Source of the DNA: Caballeronia novacaledonica
GTDB taxonomy: Bacteria > Pseudomonadota > Gammaproteobacteria > Burkholderiales > Burkholderiaceae
Direction: 5' to 3'
Length of the DNA: 64,000 bases
NCBI RefSeq assembly: GCF_900258035.1
Contig: NZ_OGTP01000002.1
Location: forward strand, 433,391-497,390
Below the pieces are notes generated by a model. It was not told the origin of the DNA and searched no databases. It saw only the letters and a program-made list of their open reading frames with translations. The position numbers and the translations under genes are program-made. Below, in pieces: positions 52,470 through 62,461 of this stretch (the first letter of the stretch is position 1; every line of letters starts with the position of its first letter).

Positions 52470-53336
52470 TTATTTCACCGCGCCCATCGTCAGGCCTTGC
52501 ACCAGTCGGCCCGACACGAGCAGCGCGAACACCACCATCGGCAGTACGATCAGCGTGCCTGTCGCCATGATTTCGCCCCACGGCAACTCGTAGCCGCTCA
52601 TGTAGCTCGTTGCGGCGACGGGCGACGTGATCGCGTCGCTGCGTGTCAGCACGAGCGCATAGAGCAGATCGTTCCACGAGAAGATGAACGCGAAGATCGC
52701 CGAGACGACGATGCCCGGCATCGCGAGCGGCAGATTGATGCGCCAGAACACGCGCCACGGCGACGCGCCATCGAGACGCGCGGCTTCGTCGAGCTCCACC
52801 GGAATGTTGCGGAACTGGTCGGTGCAGATCCATACGACGATCGGCAACGAGAACGTCAGATACAGCAAAATCAGCACGATGTGCGTATCGACGAGATCGA
52901 GCTTCGTCGCGATCAGGAAGAACGGCACCGCGAGCACGACGGGACTCACCATGCGGTTCGAGATGAACCAGAACCACAAGTCTTCCTTGCCGCGAAATTC
53001 GTAGCGCGCGAGCGCATACGCGGCGGGCGTGCCGAGCAAGATTGCGAGGACCGTCGTGCTGCTCGCGATGATGAGCGAGTTCAAGAGGCTGCCCGCCACG
53101 TCATGCTCGAAGAGCGCCGCGGAATAGTGATGGAACGTCGGCGAGAACAGCCATTTGGGCGGATACGCGAGCGCATCGGCCTGGCTTTTCAGGCTCGTCG
53201 TCACCATCCAGTAAAACGGAAACACCGACGACATGAACACGACGACGAGACCGAGAAAATGCCATACAGTGGCGCGTTTTCTTGCGGCGCGGGCGCGCTT
53301 CGCGCGTTGCGTGACTGGCATGTTGATCGAACTCAC
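52470..53336 (-). CDS. Carbohydrate ABC transporter permease, MalG/SmoG type
   Basis: The 283-288-residue protein has six membrane segments and the MalG loop EAARLDGASPWRVFWRINLP near residue 195. It pairs with the upstream permease. The start may be the GTG at 53336, which overlaps the previous stop (GTGA) and has GGGAGG 4 bases upstream, or the ATG at 53321. Confidence 0.9.
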   Translation of the reverse strand: MSSINMPVTQRAKRARAARKRATVWHFLGLVVVFMSSVFPFYWMVTTSLKSQADALAYPPKWLFSPTFHHYSAALFEHDVAGSLLNSLIIASSTTVLAILLGTPAAYALARYEFRGKEDLWFWFISNRMVSPVVLAVPFFLIATKLDLVDTHIVLILLYLTFSLPIVVWICTDQFRNIPVELDEAARLDGASPWRVFWRINLPLAMPGIVVSAIFAFIFSWNDLLYALVLTRSDAITSPVAATSYMSGYELPWGEIMATGTLIVLPMVVFALLVSGRLVQGLTMGAVK

Positions 53337-54262
53337 GCGGCCTCCCGATACACGAAACGGATATATAGACGCGACAGCACGATCGTCAGAATGAGCAGGA
53401 TGATCGCCTGCGCGGACGCCATGCCCTGATCGAAGAGACGAAAGCCCACGCGCTGGATATAGACGCTGATGAATTCCGTCGCGGCGCCGGGTCCGCCGCG
53501 CGTCATCGTGAAGACGGCGTCGAACATCTTGAGCATGTCGGCGGAGCGAAGAATCAAAATGGCCGTGAGACCCGGAAGCAGATACGGACGCTGCAGGTGC
53601 CAGAGAATCATGCTCCACTTCGGCGTTTCGAGGCGCGCGGCTTCTTCGGCCTCTTTCGGCACCATCGAAAGTCCGGCGAGCAGGATCAGCGCGCAGAACG
53701 GCGTCCATTGCCAGATATCCATGATCATCACGGAAACGAACGCGAGCGTCGGATCCGCGAGCCAGTCCTGCGGCGGAATGCCGATGAGTCCCGTCAGATA
53801 GTTCGCGACGCCGAACTGACGGTTGAAGATCAAGCGGCCGATGAGGCCGACGACCGCATAGGTCGTCGCCATCGGAATGACGAGGCTCACGCGTGCGGCC
53901 GCGCGCATCCACGGCAATTCCGTGCGATGAAGCAGCAGCGCGGCGAAGAGTCCGAGCGCGATCTCGATCGGCAAGGTCACGCACAGAAACAACGCCGTGC
54001 GTCCGAGCGCTTCCCAGAAGCTCGGATCGGTCAGTGTCGCGACGTAGTTATCGACACCGATGAACGGCGTGCCCGAACCCAGATCCGCGAGCTTGTATTG
54101 ATGAAACGAGTTATAGAGCGCAAGCAGCAGCGGATAGATGCCGATGATCGCGAGCGCCGCGATCGCCGGTATCAGGAACCAGAAGGCGGGCGAACGCGGC
54201 ACGACGCCGAAATAGCGCGCGGGCTTGCGCGGCCCTCGCGCACGCATTGCAGGTGATGCCAT
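53333..54262 (-). CDS. Carbohydrate ABC transporter permease, MalF/SmoF type
   Basis: The 309-residue protein has six membrane segments and the EAA loop KEAEEAARLETPKWSMIL near residue 205. It forms the channel with the MalG-type permease. It starts 28 bases after the binding-protein stop. Confidence 0.92.
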   Translation of the reverse strand: MASPAMRARGPRKPARYFGVVPRSPAFWFLIPAIAALAIIGIYPLLLALYNSFHQYKLADLGSGTPFIGVDNYVATLTDPSFWEALGRTALFLCVTLPIEIALGLFAALLLHRTELPWMRAAARVSLVIPMATTYAVVGLIGRLIFNRQFGVANYLTGLIGIPPQDWLADPTLAFVSVMIMDIWQWTPFCALILLAGLSMVPKEAEEAARLETPKWSMILWHLQRPYLLPGLTAILILRSADMLKMFDAVFTMTRGGPGAATEFISVYIQRVGFRLFDQGMASAQAIILLILTIVLSRLYIRFVYREAA

Positions 54263-54290
54263 TCGATCGCCTCCGGTTCCTTGAATGAAA

Positions 54291-55661
54291 CTACTTCAGC
54301 AAAGGCTTCTTGCCGTCGTAATAGCCCGCTTTCTTCAGGATGTCCTCGGTCTTCTGACCGATGGTCTGCGCGCCTTCCTTCACCGTCACCTGACCGAGCA
54401 TCATCTTGCTGCCCCATTCGCCGATGACTTCCGACACCGCAGGCCATTCCGGGAAGCGCGGACGATAATCCGGCACGCCGCCCTGCCACGATTCGACCAT
54501 CGGCTTCACGAACGGATACTTGTCCTGCACGGCCTTGTCCTGATACACCGCCGTGCGCGCCGGCACGCCGCCCGCTTCGAGGTAAGGCTTCGCCATGGCT
54601 TCCGACGTGATCCATTGAATGAAGAGCCACGACGCCGCCTGCTTCTTCGCGTTCGACTTCGCGTTCACCGCGAGCGAGAAGCCGCCGAGCGCGGGCTTGA
54701 GACCGGCGGGCCCCTTCGGCTCGGTCGTGATCGCAAGACAGTTGCCGAGCTTCGATTTGCTCGGATCGGTCAGCGTCGGATAGAACGCGGACCATTCGGT
54801 GATCATCGCGACCTGACCTTGCGCGAGCGCGTTGACCGCTTCGGCATGATCGAAATCGACGATGCCCGGCGGCATGTACTTCATCAGCTTCTGCCGATAT
54901 TCGAGGCCCGCCTGCGATTGCGGCGACATCAGATTCGACTTGAACTTCGCGTCGAGCAGCGAGCCGCCGTTGGGCCACAGCACGCGCATGAAGCTGTCCG
55001 CCGATTGCGTCTCGCCGCGCCGCGACTGCAATGCGAAGGCGAACTTGTCGCCCTTCGTGAGCTTCGGCGCATAGGTGTTGAGCAACTCGTCCCAGGTCTT
55101 CGGCGGCTCGTCGAAACCGGCGTCCTTCAACATGCATTTGTTGTAGAACATGAGGCCCGAGTAGTTATCGAACGGCAAGCCGTAGGTGACCTTGTCCCAT
55201 GTGCCGAACGAATCGAGCAGGATCGGGAAGAAGCCCTTGAGATTCAGATTCGGATCGGCGAGCTTAGGGTCGTCGGTGAACTTCTTGATCGGCACGAGCC
55301 ACTTGTTGCTCGCGAATTCGCCGATCCACACGACATCGACGAGCACGATGTCCTGATCGCCGCCGCCGACGAAGTTGAGCACTTCCTTCTCGCGCGTGTT
55401 CTCGTAGGGAACCACCTCCCAGCGCACCTTGATGCCCGTCTCTTTCTCGAACTGCGGGATCAGTTGCTGCGCGGCCTTGTAGCCGGGTCGATCGAGAAAG
55501 ATGGCCTTGATGGTGGTGCCCGAGTATGGCTGCGCCGCTTCCTTCAAAGTCCAGGCGTGCGCGTTCGATGCGGCGAACGCCGCGCTCGCCGCCAGCAGCG
55601 CGACGGCCGCGACGTGTTTGATCGGCCCGAGCTGCGCGGCCGGAATGAAGCGCTTCTTCAT
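54291..55661 (-). CDS. Sugar/polyol ABC transporter substrate-binding protein
   Basis: The 456-residue precursor has a signal peptide ([20 protein letters not shown], cleavage near residue 36) and a family 1 sugar-binding domain ([58 protein letters not shown]). It captures the polyol in the periplasm and is the first gene of the seven-gene operon, divergent from its ATPase. Confidence 0.93.
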   Translation of the reverse strand: MKKRFIPAAQLGPIKHVAAVALLAASAAFAASNAHAWTLKEAAQPYSGTTIKAIFLDRPGYKAAQQLIPQFEKETGIKVRWEVVPYENTREKEVLNFVGGGDQDIVLVDVVWIGEFASNKWLVPIKKFTDDPKLADPNLNLKGFFPILLDSFGTWDKVTYGLPFDNYSGLMFYNKCMLKDAGFDEPPKTWDELLNTYAPKLTKGDKFAFALQSRRGETQSADSFMRVLWPNGGSLLDAKFKSNLMSPQSQAGLEYRQKLMKYMPPGIVDFDHAEAVNALAQGQVAMITEWSAFYPTLTDPSKSKLGNCLAITTEPKGPAGLKPALGGFSLAVNAKSNAKKQAASWLFIQWITSEAMAKPYLEAGGVPARTAVYQDKAVQDKYPFVKPMVESWQGGVPDYRPRFPEWPAVSEVIGEWGSKMMLGQVTVKEGAQTIGQKTEDILKKAGYYDGKKPLLK

Positions 55662-55729
55662 GCCTGTCTCCTTGGTTTTTATCGAGCGGGTGTGACTTGC
55701 GGAATCGTCCTGCGCTTACCTCGTTTCAC

Positions 55730-55749
55730 TTGTAATTTCGGTTTTACAA
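55730..55749. promoter_or_regulatory. Candidate operator in the polyol operon control region
   Basis: TTGTAATTTCGGTTTTACAA has perfect 6-bp arms and an 8-base spacer. It lies in the 178-bp spacer between the divergent binding-protein and ATPase genes, in a local AT-rich patch, and is the only good dyad there. The SorC-type regulator is the natural candidate to bind it. Confidence 0.6.
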
Positions 55750-55839
55750 TTGTATATTTGGGCGCGAACAGCTTGTCAAGAACAAATTCGACGATGCGTC
55801 CGATGCTGCATTGCCGCAGCAGCTAACGGGAGACAACGT

Positions 55840-56961
55840 ATGAGCGCAGTTCATTTGCAGCAGATCCGCAAGGCCTTTGCCGGCGTCGATGTGTTGAAGG
55901 GCGTCGACATCGAAGTGACCGATCGCGAGTTCATGGTCTTCGTCGGTCCTTCGGGGTGCGGAAAATCCACCTTGCTGCGCACCATCGCCGGACTCGAACG
56001 CAGCGACTCGGGGCAAGTGCTGATCGGCGGCGAGGACGTCACCGATCTCGAACCATCGCAACGCGGCGTCGCGATGGTGTTTCAGTCGTATGCGCTCTAT
56101 CCGCACATGTCGGTGTACGAGAACATCGCGTTCGGGCTGCGCATGCTCAAGCTGCCCGACGCGCAGATCAAGGAGCGCGTGCATCGCGCGGCGGAGATTT
56201 TGCAGATCGGCCAGTTGCTCGAACGGCGTCCGCGCGCGTTGTCGGGCGGGCAGCGTCAGCGCGTGGCCATTGGCCGCTCGATCGTGCGCGAACCGAAGGT
56301 CTTTCTCTTCGACGAACCCCTCTCCAATCTCGATGCCGCGTTGCGCGTGCAGATGCGCCTCGAACTCATCAAGCTGCACAAGCAGCTCAACGCGACGATG
56401 ATCTACGTCACGCACGATCAGACCGAAGCCATGACGATGGCGGATCGCATCGTCGTGCTGAATCATGGGCGCGTCGAACAGATCGGCTCGCCGCTGGAGT
56501 TGTATCGCACGCCGCACAATCGCTTCGTGGCGGGCTTCATCGGCTCGCCGAAGATGAACTTCATGAACGTGCGCGTGATGAGCGTCGATGCCGCGGGCGT
56601 CACCATCGAACTGCCGGGCGGCGAACCGCTCACGCTGCCCTTCGCGGCCTCGACCGTGAGAGCGGGCGAAACGCTCACGCTCGGCATCCGGCCCGAGCAT
56701 TTCATCGAAGCATGCGGCGGCGATATCGACAGCGGTCTCACCGGCGAAGTCATGGTGATCGAGCATCTCGGCGGCGAAACGCTGCTGCATGTGCGTCTGC
56801 CGAATGAACTCGTGATTCAGGTGAAAGGCTCGGGCGAATCGACGGCCGTCGAAGGACAGCGCCTGAACGCGGGCTTCAGCATTCGTCACGTGCATTTGTT
56901 TCGCGAGGACGGCAGCGCGCTCGAACGCATGCGGCCCGTTGCGGAGACCGCAACCGCGTAA
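55840..56961 (+). CDS. ABC transporter ATP-binding protein, UgpC/MalK type
   Basis: The 373-residue product has Walker A GPSGCGKST near residue 38, signature LSGGQRQRVAIGRSI, Walker B LFDEPLSNLD, switch THDQTEAMTMAD and a C-terminal TOBE/OB regulatory domain (IRPEHFIEACGG, about 240-365). It should energise the divergently encoded polyol importer. ATG 55840 has GGGAG upstream; the longer frame from 55750 overlaps the control region. Confidence 0.93.
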   Translation: MSAVHLQQIRKAFAGVDVLKGVDIEVTDREFMVFVGPSGCGKSTLLRTIAGLERSDSGQVLIGGEDVTDLEPSQRGVAMVFQSYALYPHMSVYENIAFGLRMLKLPDAQIKERVHRAAEILQIGQLLERRPRALSGGQRQRVAIGRSIVREPKVFLFDEPLSNLDAALRVQMRLELIKLHKQLNATMIYVTHDQTEAMTMADRIVVLNHGRVEQIGSPLELYRTPHNRFVAGFIGSPKMNFMNVRVMSVDAAGVTIELPGGEPLTLPFAASTVRAGETLTLGIRPEHFIEACGGDIDSGLTGEVMVIEHLGGETLLHVRLPNELVIQVKGSGESTAVEGQRLNAGFSIRHVHLFREDGSALERMRPVAETATA

Positions 56962-57290
56962 CGATCGAGGCAGGAGCCGCATGCACGCGTCGCTAGTCGG
57001 GATTACAAATGTTCCCGCATCATTAAGCACAAACTGCAAAACCGCATGTCGATGCCGTTCGACGCAACCGTGCCTTATGTGCGGAAGCCCACATAAGCCG
57101 TAACGTGTCACGCATTCGTTACGTAACCCTGAATGCGGCGTGATGCCAGTCACGATCGTCTGCAATCTGCCCGCAAACGTTGTCCCGCCTTGAAAGCCGG
57201 CATTGGACGCGCCGTAGGGCGCACGGACGCCCGCCTCTGGCACGAGTCGTGCAAGCGCTTGCTCGACCAACTGGGAGGGATGGCTCAAGC
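56962..57290. other. Intergenic region with two hairpins
   Basis: No gene is visible in this 329-bp gap. It holds a perfect 8-bp stem CTTATGTG/CACATAAG (57074-57097) and an inverted repeat CGTAACG/CGTTACG (57099-57123). The first may end the ATPase transcript; the second could be an operator of the EAL gene. A GGGAGGG ribosome site precedes 57291. Confidence 0.5.
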
Positions 57291-58175
57291 ATGAACAGAA
57301 CGACACACGGCTCGCCTGTTGCGAACGCCGCGCCGAACTCGGATCATGCATTCAGGCATCGCATACTCGACGGCCTCAAGGCCGGCGAATTCTGCATCGC
57401 CTATCAGGGAATCTACCGAGTCGACAACGGCGAACTCGCGCAAATGGAAGCGCTCATTCGCTGGCGTCATCCGGAGTACGGCGTATTGCTGCCAGGCGCA
57501 TTCAGCGCGGCGTTCAAGGACGCCGACATCATGCGCGAACTCACGTGGTTCGTGCTGGACACGGTCGCATGCGAAATCGCGGCGTGGCGCGCGCGCGGCG
57601 GCGCGCATTATTCGGTCGCGGTGAACGTGCCGCCATCGGTGGCGGCGCTGCCCGGCTTCGCGGATCACATGGACGCGATTTGCCGCGCGCACGGCGTCAC
57701 GCCCGATAGCATCGAACTCGAATTGCTGGAAAGCGAGGATATCGCGCGCATGCCGTCGATGCCGAAGGTGGTGAGGCATCTGAAGGACAAAGGCGTGAGC
57801 GTCGCGATGGACGATTTCGGCACCGGCTATTCGTGTCTCGCCGCGCTCGGCCCGATCGACTTCGGCACCGTGAAGATCGCAAAGGAACTGCTGGCCGAAG
57901 CGCCGCACTGCCCGAACGCGTGCGTGGTGTTTTCGTCTGTTGTCGCGCTGCTGACGCGCTTGAAGGTGTCGATCGTCGTCGAAGGCGTCGAGACGGCCGC
58001 GCAGGCGCAATGGATCGCGCAGTGGCCGCATGTGCTCGCGCAAGGCTTCTTTCTCGCGCGGCCCGCATTCGGCATCGATAACGTGCCCGGCGCGCGTATC
58101 GGCCGCGCAATGACGCGGCGCCGCCCGACGCGCCGCGACGGTCCTCGCACCATTCGGCTCGCCGATGCGGCATGA
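57291..58175 (+). CDS. EAL domain cyclic-di-GMP phosphodiesterase
   Basis: The 294-residue protein is a lone EAL domain without membrane or sensory regions. The catalytic residues are all present: MEALIRWRHP (EAL), VAVNVPP (Asn), IELELLE (Glu), MDDFGTGYS (Asp-Asp), VKIAKEL (Lys), VVEGVET (Glu) and AQGFFLARP (Gln). It is therefore probably an active phosphodiesterase cleaving cyclic di-GMP. The C-terminal 35 residues are rich in arginine. It is convergent with the sigma-54 activator of the tad locus. Confidence 0.92.
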   Translation: MNRTTHGSPVANAAPNSDHAFRHRILDGLKAGEFCIAYQGIYRVDNGELAQMEALIRWRHPEYGVLLPGAFSAAFKDADIMRELTWFVLDTVACEIAAWRARGGAHYSVAVNVPPSVAALPGFADHMDAICRAHGVTPDSIELELLESEDIARMPSMPKVVRHLKDKGVSVAMDDFGTGYSCLAALGPIDFGTVKIAKELLAEAPHCPNACVVFSSVVALLTRLKVSIVVEGVETAAQAQWIAQWPHVLAQGFFLARPAFGIDNVPGARIGRAMTRRRPTRRDGPRTIRLADAA

Positions 58176-58218
58176 CGTATTGAAGCGTTTCTGGCAGCCC
58201 TCGTAAAGCCAGAACTTC

Positions 58219-58248
58219 GCCGACGCCTCGTGCGTCGGCGTTTTTTTT
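58219..58248 (+). terminator. Rho-independent terminator after the EAL gene
   Basis: Stem GCCGACGC/GCGTCGGC with loop CTCGT is followed by G and eight T residues. This is a classical intrinsic terminator 43 bases after the EAL gene stop. Confidence 0.92.
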
Positions 58249-58295
58249 GTCTACGTCCACGTCAGGCGCATCATGGCGCGATGCCGCGTGCGCAA

Positions 58296-59684
58296 CTACA
58301 CCGTCCGCGTCTCCGGCTCTTCGTCGAAGATCTGGAACTTGCGCATCTTCTCCCACAGCACCTTGCGGCTGATGCCCAGATGCTGCGCCGTATCCTGCCG
58401 TCGCCAGCCGTTCGCGTCGAGCGCCGCGATCACGCGATTGCGCTCGTTCATGTCCCACTTGCTTCGATCGATCAGCAGGTCCGACCCGCTTTCCGCAGGC
58501 GCGGTTCTCGCATTGCGCGCGAGCACGAGCAGGCGCTTCACGCGCGATTCGTCCCATGCGCCGAGCTGCCGCACCGTCACGCCGACGCGTTCCGCCAGAT
58601 TGCGCAGCTCGCGCACGTTGCCGGGGAAATACACATCGGCGACGGCATCGGCGAGCCAGTACGGAAGTTCAGGCAACGTATCGAGTTTCTCCTTGCCGAT
58701 GACCTCGCTGATGAACGTCTTGAAGAGCGCGATCTTGTCCACCGCGCCGCGTTCTTCGAGCGAAGGAATCTTCAGTTCGATCACCGCGAGCCGGTAATAC
58801 AGGTCCGCGCGAAACGCGCCTTCCTTCACGAGTTGCGGCAGGCACTTGTTGCTCGCCGCGATGAGCCGGAATTCGAGCCGCACGGGCGTCGCCGAGCCGA
58901 TGCGCGTGACCGCCTGATCCTCCAGCACGCGCAACAGCTTCACTTGCTGATAGAGCGGCAAGTCGCCGATCTCGTCGAGAAAGAGCGTGCCGCCGTTCGC
59001 CTGTTCGAAGTAGCCCTTGTGCGCGAGCACCGCGCCGGTGAACGATCCTTTCGCATGGCCGAAGAAGAGCGATTCGAAGAGGCCATCGGGAATCGCGCCG
59101 CAGTTCACCGGCACGAACGGACCTTCGCAATAGCGCGAGTGCTTCTCGTGCAGCAGTTGCGCGATGCGTTCCTTGCCGACGCCCGTCTCGCCGTGCAGCA
59201 GCACGCTGGTGTCGCAATCCGCGAAGGTATCGACTTCGCGCAGCAGCGCCTCCATGCATTCGGCATGCGCGATCAACGCATGCGACGCCTGCGTGTCCTC
59301 GCCGTGCGCGCGCAGTTGCCGCGCGAGCTTCGCGACCATCGCGCGCAGTTCCGCGCCGGTGAAATCGAGCGGCAGGATGTGCGAGTAGTCCGGCGGAAAC
59401 ATCGACGGATCGCGTTCGCGCGCCGCCGCGCCAACCCAGATGACCGGCATCGAATGACGCGCTTCCCAGTCGCGCAAGACGAACGCGCCGCCGTCGATCA
59501 CGCTCACGCTGATGATCGCGAGCGCGGGACGGTCGGACTCGCGCGGCGCGCTGATCGACGTGCCGTCCGCGCGCAGCACGTCCACGTCCTGGCCGGACAT
59601 CGCGCGCACCACGCGCTCGACGATATCGGCCTTGCCTTCCCACACGTGGATGTCGAGGCCATCGATTTTGCTGATCTGTCTCAT
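58296..59684 (-). CDS. Sigma-54-dependent transcriptional activator with atypical receiver domain, tad locus
   Basis: The 462-residue product has a degenerate receiver-like domain (residues 1-125), an AAA+ domain with Walker A GETGVGKE, a loop GSFTGA in place of the usual GAFTGA, Walker [12 protein letters not shown] and [12 protein letters not shown], and a Fis-type helix-turn-helix at the end ([18 protein letters not shown]). In the receiver region the usual phosphorylated aspartate position appears to be replaced ([10 protein letters not shown]). It starts 5 bases after tadG and probably controls the pilus genes. The 1172-codon frame that covers it begins far upstream in a wrong frame of tadG. 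Confidence 0.9.
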   Translation of the reverse strand: MRQISKIDGLDIHVWEGKADIVERVVRAMSGQDVDVLRADGTSISAPRESDRPALAIISVSVIDGGAFVLRDWEARHSMPVIWVGAAARERDPSMFPPDYSHILPLDFTGAELRAMVAKLARQLRAHGEDTQASHALIAHAECMEALLREVDTFADCDTSVLLHGETGVGKERIAQLLHEKHSRYCEGPFVPVNCGAIPDGLFESLFFGHAKGSFTGAVLAHKGYFEQANGGTLFLDEIGDLPLYQQVKLLRVLEDQAVTRIGSATPVRLEFRLIAASNKCLPQLVKEGAFRADLYYRLAVIELKIPSLEERGAVDKIALFKTFISEVIGKEKLDTLPELPYWLADAVADVYFPGNVRELRNLAERVGVTVRQLGAWDESRVKRLLVLARNARTAPAESGSDLLIDRSKWDMNERNRVIAALDANGWRRQDTAQHLGISRKVLWEKMRKFQIFDEEPETRTV

Positions 59685-59689
59685 GTCGT

Positions 59690-61414
59690 TCAGTAGGCCA
59701 GTTGCGACTCGCCGCACGTGAGCGACAGGTCGTGAATCATGCTCGTTCCCACTTGCGCGCCGAGCAGTTGCAGGACAGGCATCAGCGCCTGATCGAGACC
59801 CGCGAGCACGCTCGCGAGCGCCGGAACCAGCAGGCCGAGCAAGAGCGGCGCAACGGTATCGAGCAGCAGCGGCGGCAGGATCGGCGACCTGACCGAGAGG
59901 CCGCCCGGCGCCGACAGACTCGCGCCGAGGCCGGACAGCGCATTGGCGAGCGACGCGCCCGGCGCGGACGGCACCGGCTGATAATCGTCGCCGTCGCCGC
60001 TCACGCCGTTGAAGGAAAGCGTCGTGGCGGCGGACGCGGGCATGGTCGCCGGCAGGCTCGCCGCGAGACTCACGGTCAGCAGGTTCGGCACGTTGACGAG
60101 CGTGGCGGGCCGCGTGCAACTGAACGCGCCCATGTTCGCGGGCGTATCGCCGACGCAGACGTTCGCGATGCCCGTCTGCACGCCGATCATCGAGCGCCGC
60201 GCCGATGCCGCGCCCTGACATTGCGTCGACACGAGCCACGCGGCGCCGGGCGCGACGTCGATATAGAGCGGCAGATGCACCGTCGGCTGGCTGCCGCCGA
60301 GCCCCGCCGGCAAGGGCAGTTGCAGCACGCTGACATCGACGAACGCGCGCACCTGCGCCGTGCGCGCGAGCGTGCGCCAGTGGCCGCTCGCGTCCTTGCC
60401 CGCCTCGCCGACGGCGAGCACCGGCGGCTGCACGATCTGCACCTTGAGCGCGGCCGAAATCAGGCCCGGCAGCGCGAGCCCCGCGCCGACGGTCGCGGCG
60501 GCCTTGCCCGCCTGCGCGATCTCCGCCGCCACGAACAGCGCTTCGAGCGGGTTGATGGTCGCGTCGAGCGCGCTTTGCGTATTCGCGAGCCCGACCGACA
60601 GCAGCCCCGGCGCGCCGTCGATGCTGCCGAGTGGAATCGTCTGATTGCCGGGGATATTCGCGTCGACGATCGCGCCCATCGCGCCGAGCGCGGTCGAGAG
60701 ATTCGCGTTCACGACGCTCGTCGTCTGCAACGCGGTCAGCATCAGCTTCGCGATCTGCGCGGCGGTGAGCTGCGTCGCGAGCAGTTGATCGACGGTCCCG
60801 GCGCCCGCCGCCGCGACGAGATCGCCGACGCGCACGCGCGCATCCGCGAGTCCCTGATACGACACCAGCGAGAGATTCAGATTCGTGCCGAGCAGCGCGT
60901 TGAGCAGGCTGTTCACCGTGCCCGCGCCGATGCTCGCGAGCGTCGTGCCGATCGAGAACGCGCCGACGCCCGTCGCCTTGGCGATGGCCGTCGCCGTCAC
61001 CTGCCGCGCCGGTCCGAGAAAGAAGTAAGGCACCGTGCGCGAGGCCGTCACTTTCACGGCGTTCGCGGGCGCGCCGTTCGTCGAAAAGTAATCGGGCGCG
61101 GCGTTGGTCTGCGCGTCCCAGCGGCCGCACGCGACGTTCAGCCCGTTGCCCGCCGCCGACGGATCGAAGCCGTTGCTCGTCGCGCTGCCGTTCGCGCTGG
61201 CCTGCGCGCGCGCGCACGCGGCATCGACGACTTGCGCGCCCGCACTCGCCGCAAGATCGACCACGCTTTGCAGACTGCGCCGCGCGAAAAAGAGATTGCC
61301 GATATCGATCGCACCGAGCGCGGCGATGGCGACGACGAGCCAGATCGCCGCGAGCGTGCCCGCCGCGCCGCGCTCGCGCCGCCGAACCGATGCGATGTAT
61401 CGATGCGTCGTCAT
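59690..61414 (-). CDS. tadG: TadG-like pilus assembly protein
   Basis: The 574-residue product has the TadE/TadG N-terminus: a short cytosolic tail, one membrane segment ([20 protein letters not shown]) and then [15 protein letters not shown]. The large remaining part is periplasmic, rich in Ala, Gly, Leu and Thr, and contains several lone cysteines. It acts in Flp/Tad pilus assembly as a minor pilin-like component. Its place between the DUF3613 gene and the sigma-54 activator is usual in Burkholderiaceae. Confidence 0.87.
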   Translation of the reverse strand: MTTHRYIASVRRRERGAAGTLAAIWLVVAIAALGAIDIGNLFFARRSLQSVVDLAASAGAQVVDAACARAQASANGSATSNGFDPSAAGNGLNVACGRWDAQTNAAPDYFSTNGAPANAVKVTASRTVPYFFLGPARQVTATAIAKATGVGAFSIGTTLASIGAGTVNSLLNALLGTNLNLSLVSYQGLADARVRVGDLVAAAGAGTVDQLLATQLTAAQIAKLMLTALQTTSVVNANLSTALGAMGAIVDANIPGNQTIPLGSIDGAPGLLSVGLANTQSALDATINPLEALFVAAEIAQAGKAAATVGAGLALPGLISAALKVQIVQPPVLAVGEAGKDASGHWRTLARTAQVRAFVDVSVLQLPLPAGLGGSQPTVHLPLYIDVAPGAAWLVSTQCQGAASARRSMIGVQTGIANVCVGDTPANMGAFSCTRPATLVNVPNLLTVSLAASLPATMPASAATTLSFNGVSGDGDDYQPVPSAPGASLANALSGLGASLSAPGGLSVRSPILPPLLLDTVAPLLLGLLVPALASVLAGLDQALMPVLQLLGAQVGTSMIHDLSLTCGESQLAY

Positions 61415-61420
61415 GGATCG

Positions 61421-61708
61421 TCAGTTCATGTCGCGATAGTTCACGTCGAGCGAAGGCCGCCCGCCGTCTTCGAACGACGAGCCGTAGCGCGCCGGAATCG
61501 GCGTCTCGAACGACCTGAGATAGCGCTCGTAGGCCGCGCCCGCCTGCGCGCCGGGCATCGGCTGCGCGGGCGCCGCGGCCGCGTTGCCGGCCTGGAGCGT
61601 GAGCCACGCTTGCGTCGCGTGACCGATCTCGCTTGCGCTCTGCGCGCTCGCCGTCTGCTGCGCCGCGCCGAACGTCACGCACAGAACGAACATGCCGATT
61701 CGCGTCAT
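61421..61708 (-). CDS. DUF3613 domain-containing protein of the tad locus
   Basis: The 95-residue precursor has a signal peptide ([17 protein letters not shown]) and the DUF3613 core: [37 protein letters not shown]. The family is small, exported and found in tad operons; its function is unknown. ATG 61708 has GGAGAGG upstream. It ends 6 bases before tadG. Confidence 0.85.
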   Translation of the reverse strand: MTRIGMFVLCVTFGAAQQTASAQSASEIGHATQAWLTLQAGNAAAAPAQPMPGAQAGAAYERYLRSFETPIPARYGSSFEDGGRPSLDVNYRDMN

Positions 61709-61731
61709 CTGCCTCTCCTTCATCGTCGATA

Positions 61732-62451
61732 TCAGCGCGACGCGACGCTCGCGCGCGCCGCATCGGCGACGCGCTTCGCATCGCCGCGAATCGCCTGCTG
61801 CACGTCCGCGGCAAACTTCTGCTGCGTCATCAAGCCTTGCGCGTTCGCCGCCTGTCCGCTCGCGAGCAGAAACAGCGCGACGTTGCTCATGATCTTCGGA
61901 TTGTCCGGCGCGAGTTCGGCGGCCTTCATGAGCGGCACGCGCGCGCCCGCGACATCGCCCAAACGCAGTCTTGCGTAGCCGAGATCGGACAGCATGAGCG
62001 CGTCGGTCGGCGCACGTTTCGATGCGGCCTCGAAGCGTTGCGCCGCGCCCGCGAAATCGCCCGCCTCGCCCGCGAGCAGGCCGAGACCGCGCAGGCCGCG
62101 TGCGGCGAGCGGCGTGCCGGCGAGGCGCGCGTAGGCGGCGGCGCTCGCGTCGCGCTGGCCGGTCTGACGCAGCGCGTCGGCGCGCAGGAGAATCGTGTCG
62201 GGCGATTCGCCGTATTGCTGCTCGTATGCGTCGATATGCGCGAGCGACGCGAACCACAGCCCTTGCGCCTGCATGCGGTCGATGAGCGCGAGGTACATGC
62301 CGGGCGTATCGGGCGCGGCGTCCTTTTGCTGCGCCTGCGCGAGCGCGGCCTGACGCTCGGCCTGAATGCCGACGCCATAACCGTTTTCCTGCTTCGTCGC
62401 GCAGGCGGCGAGCGTCGCGCAGATCAGGGGCACGGCGAGTAATCGAATCAT
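61732..62451 (-). CDS. tadD: TadD-like tetratricopeptide lipoprotein
   Basis: The 239-residue precursor has a lipoprotein signal with lipobox LAAC (residues 11-20) and a chain of TPR-like helices (residues 60-215), including [19 protein letters not shown] and [17 protein letters not shown]. TadD is a pilotin-like lipoprotein of the Flp pilus machine. ATG 62451 is chosen because AAGGG stands 7 bases upstream; the ATG at 62457 is too close to it. Confidence 0.87.
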   Translation of the reverse strand: MIRLLAVPLICATLAACATKQENGYGVGIQAERQAALAQAQQKDAAPDTPGMYLALIDRMQAQGLWFASLAHIDAYEQQYGESPDTILLRADALRQTGQRDASAAAYARLAGTPLAARGLRGLGLLAGEAGDFAGAAQRFEAASKRAPTDALMLSDLGYARLRLGDVAGARVPLMKAAELAPDNPKIMSNVALFLLASGQAANAQGLMTQQKFAADVQQAIRGDAKRVADAARASVASR

Positions 62452-62461
62452 GAGCATCCCT

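Noticed and set aside
58296..61814. 1172-codon minus-strand frame that would fuse a long N-terminal region to the sigma-54 activator
   Set aside because: The upstream 700 codons are the wrong frame of tadG, and a proper ATG with a short gap after tadG starts the activator at 59684.
59702..61978. 758-codon plus-strand frame
   Set aside because: It is the antisense of tadG and DUF3613 with an extreme arginine content.
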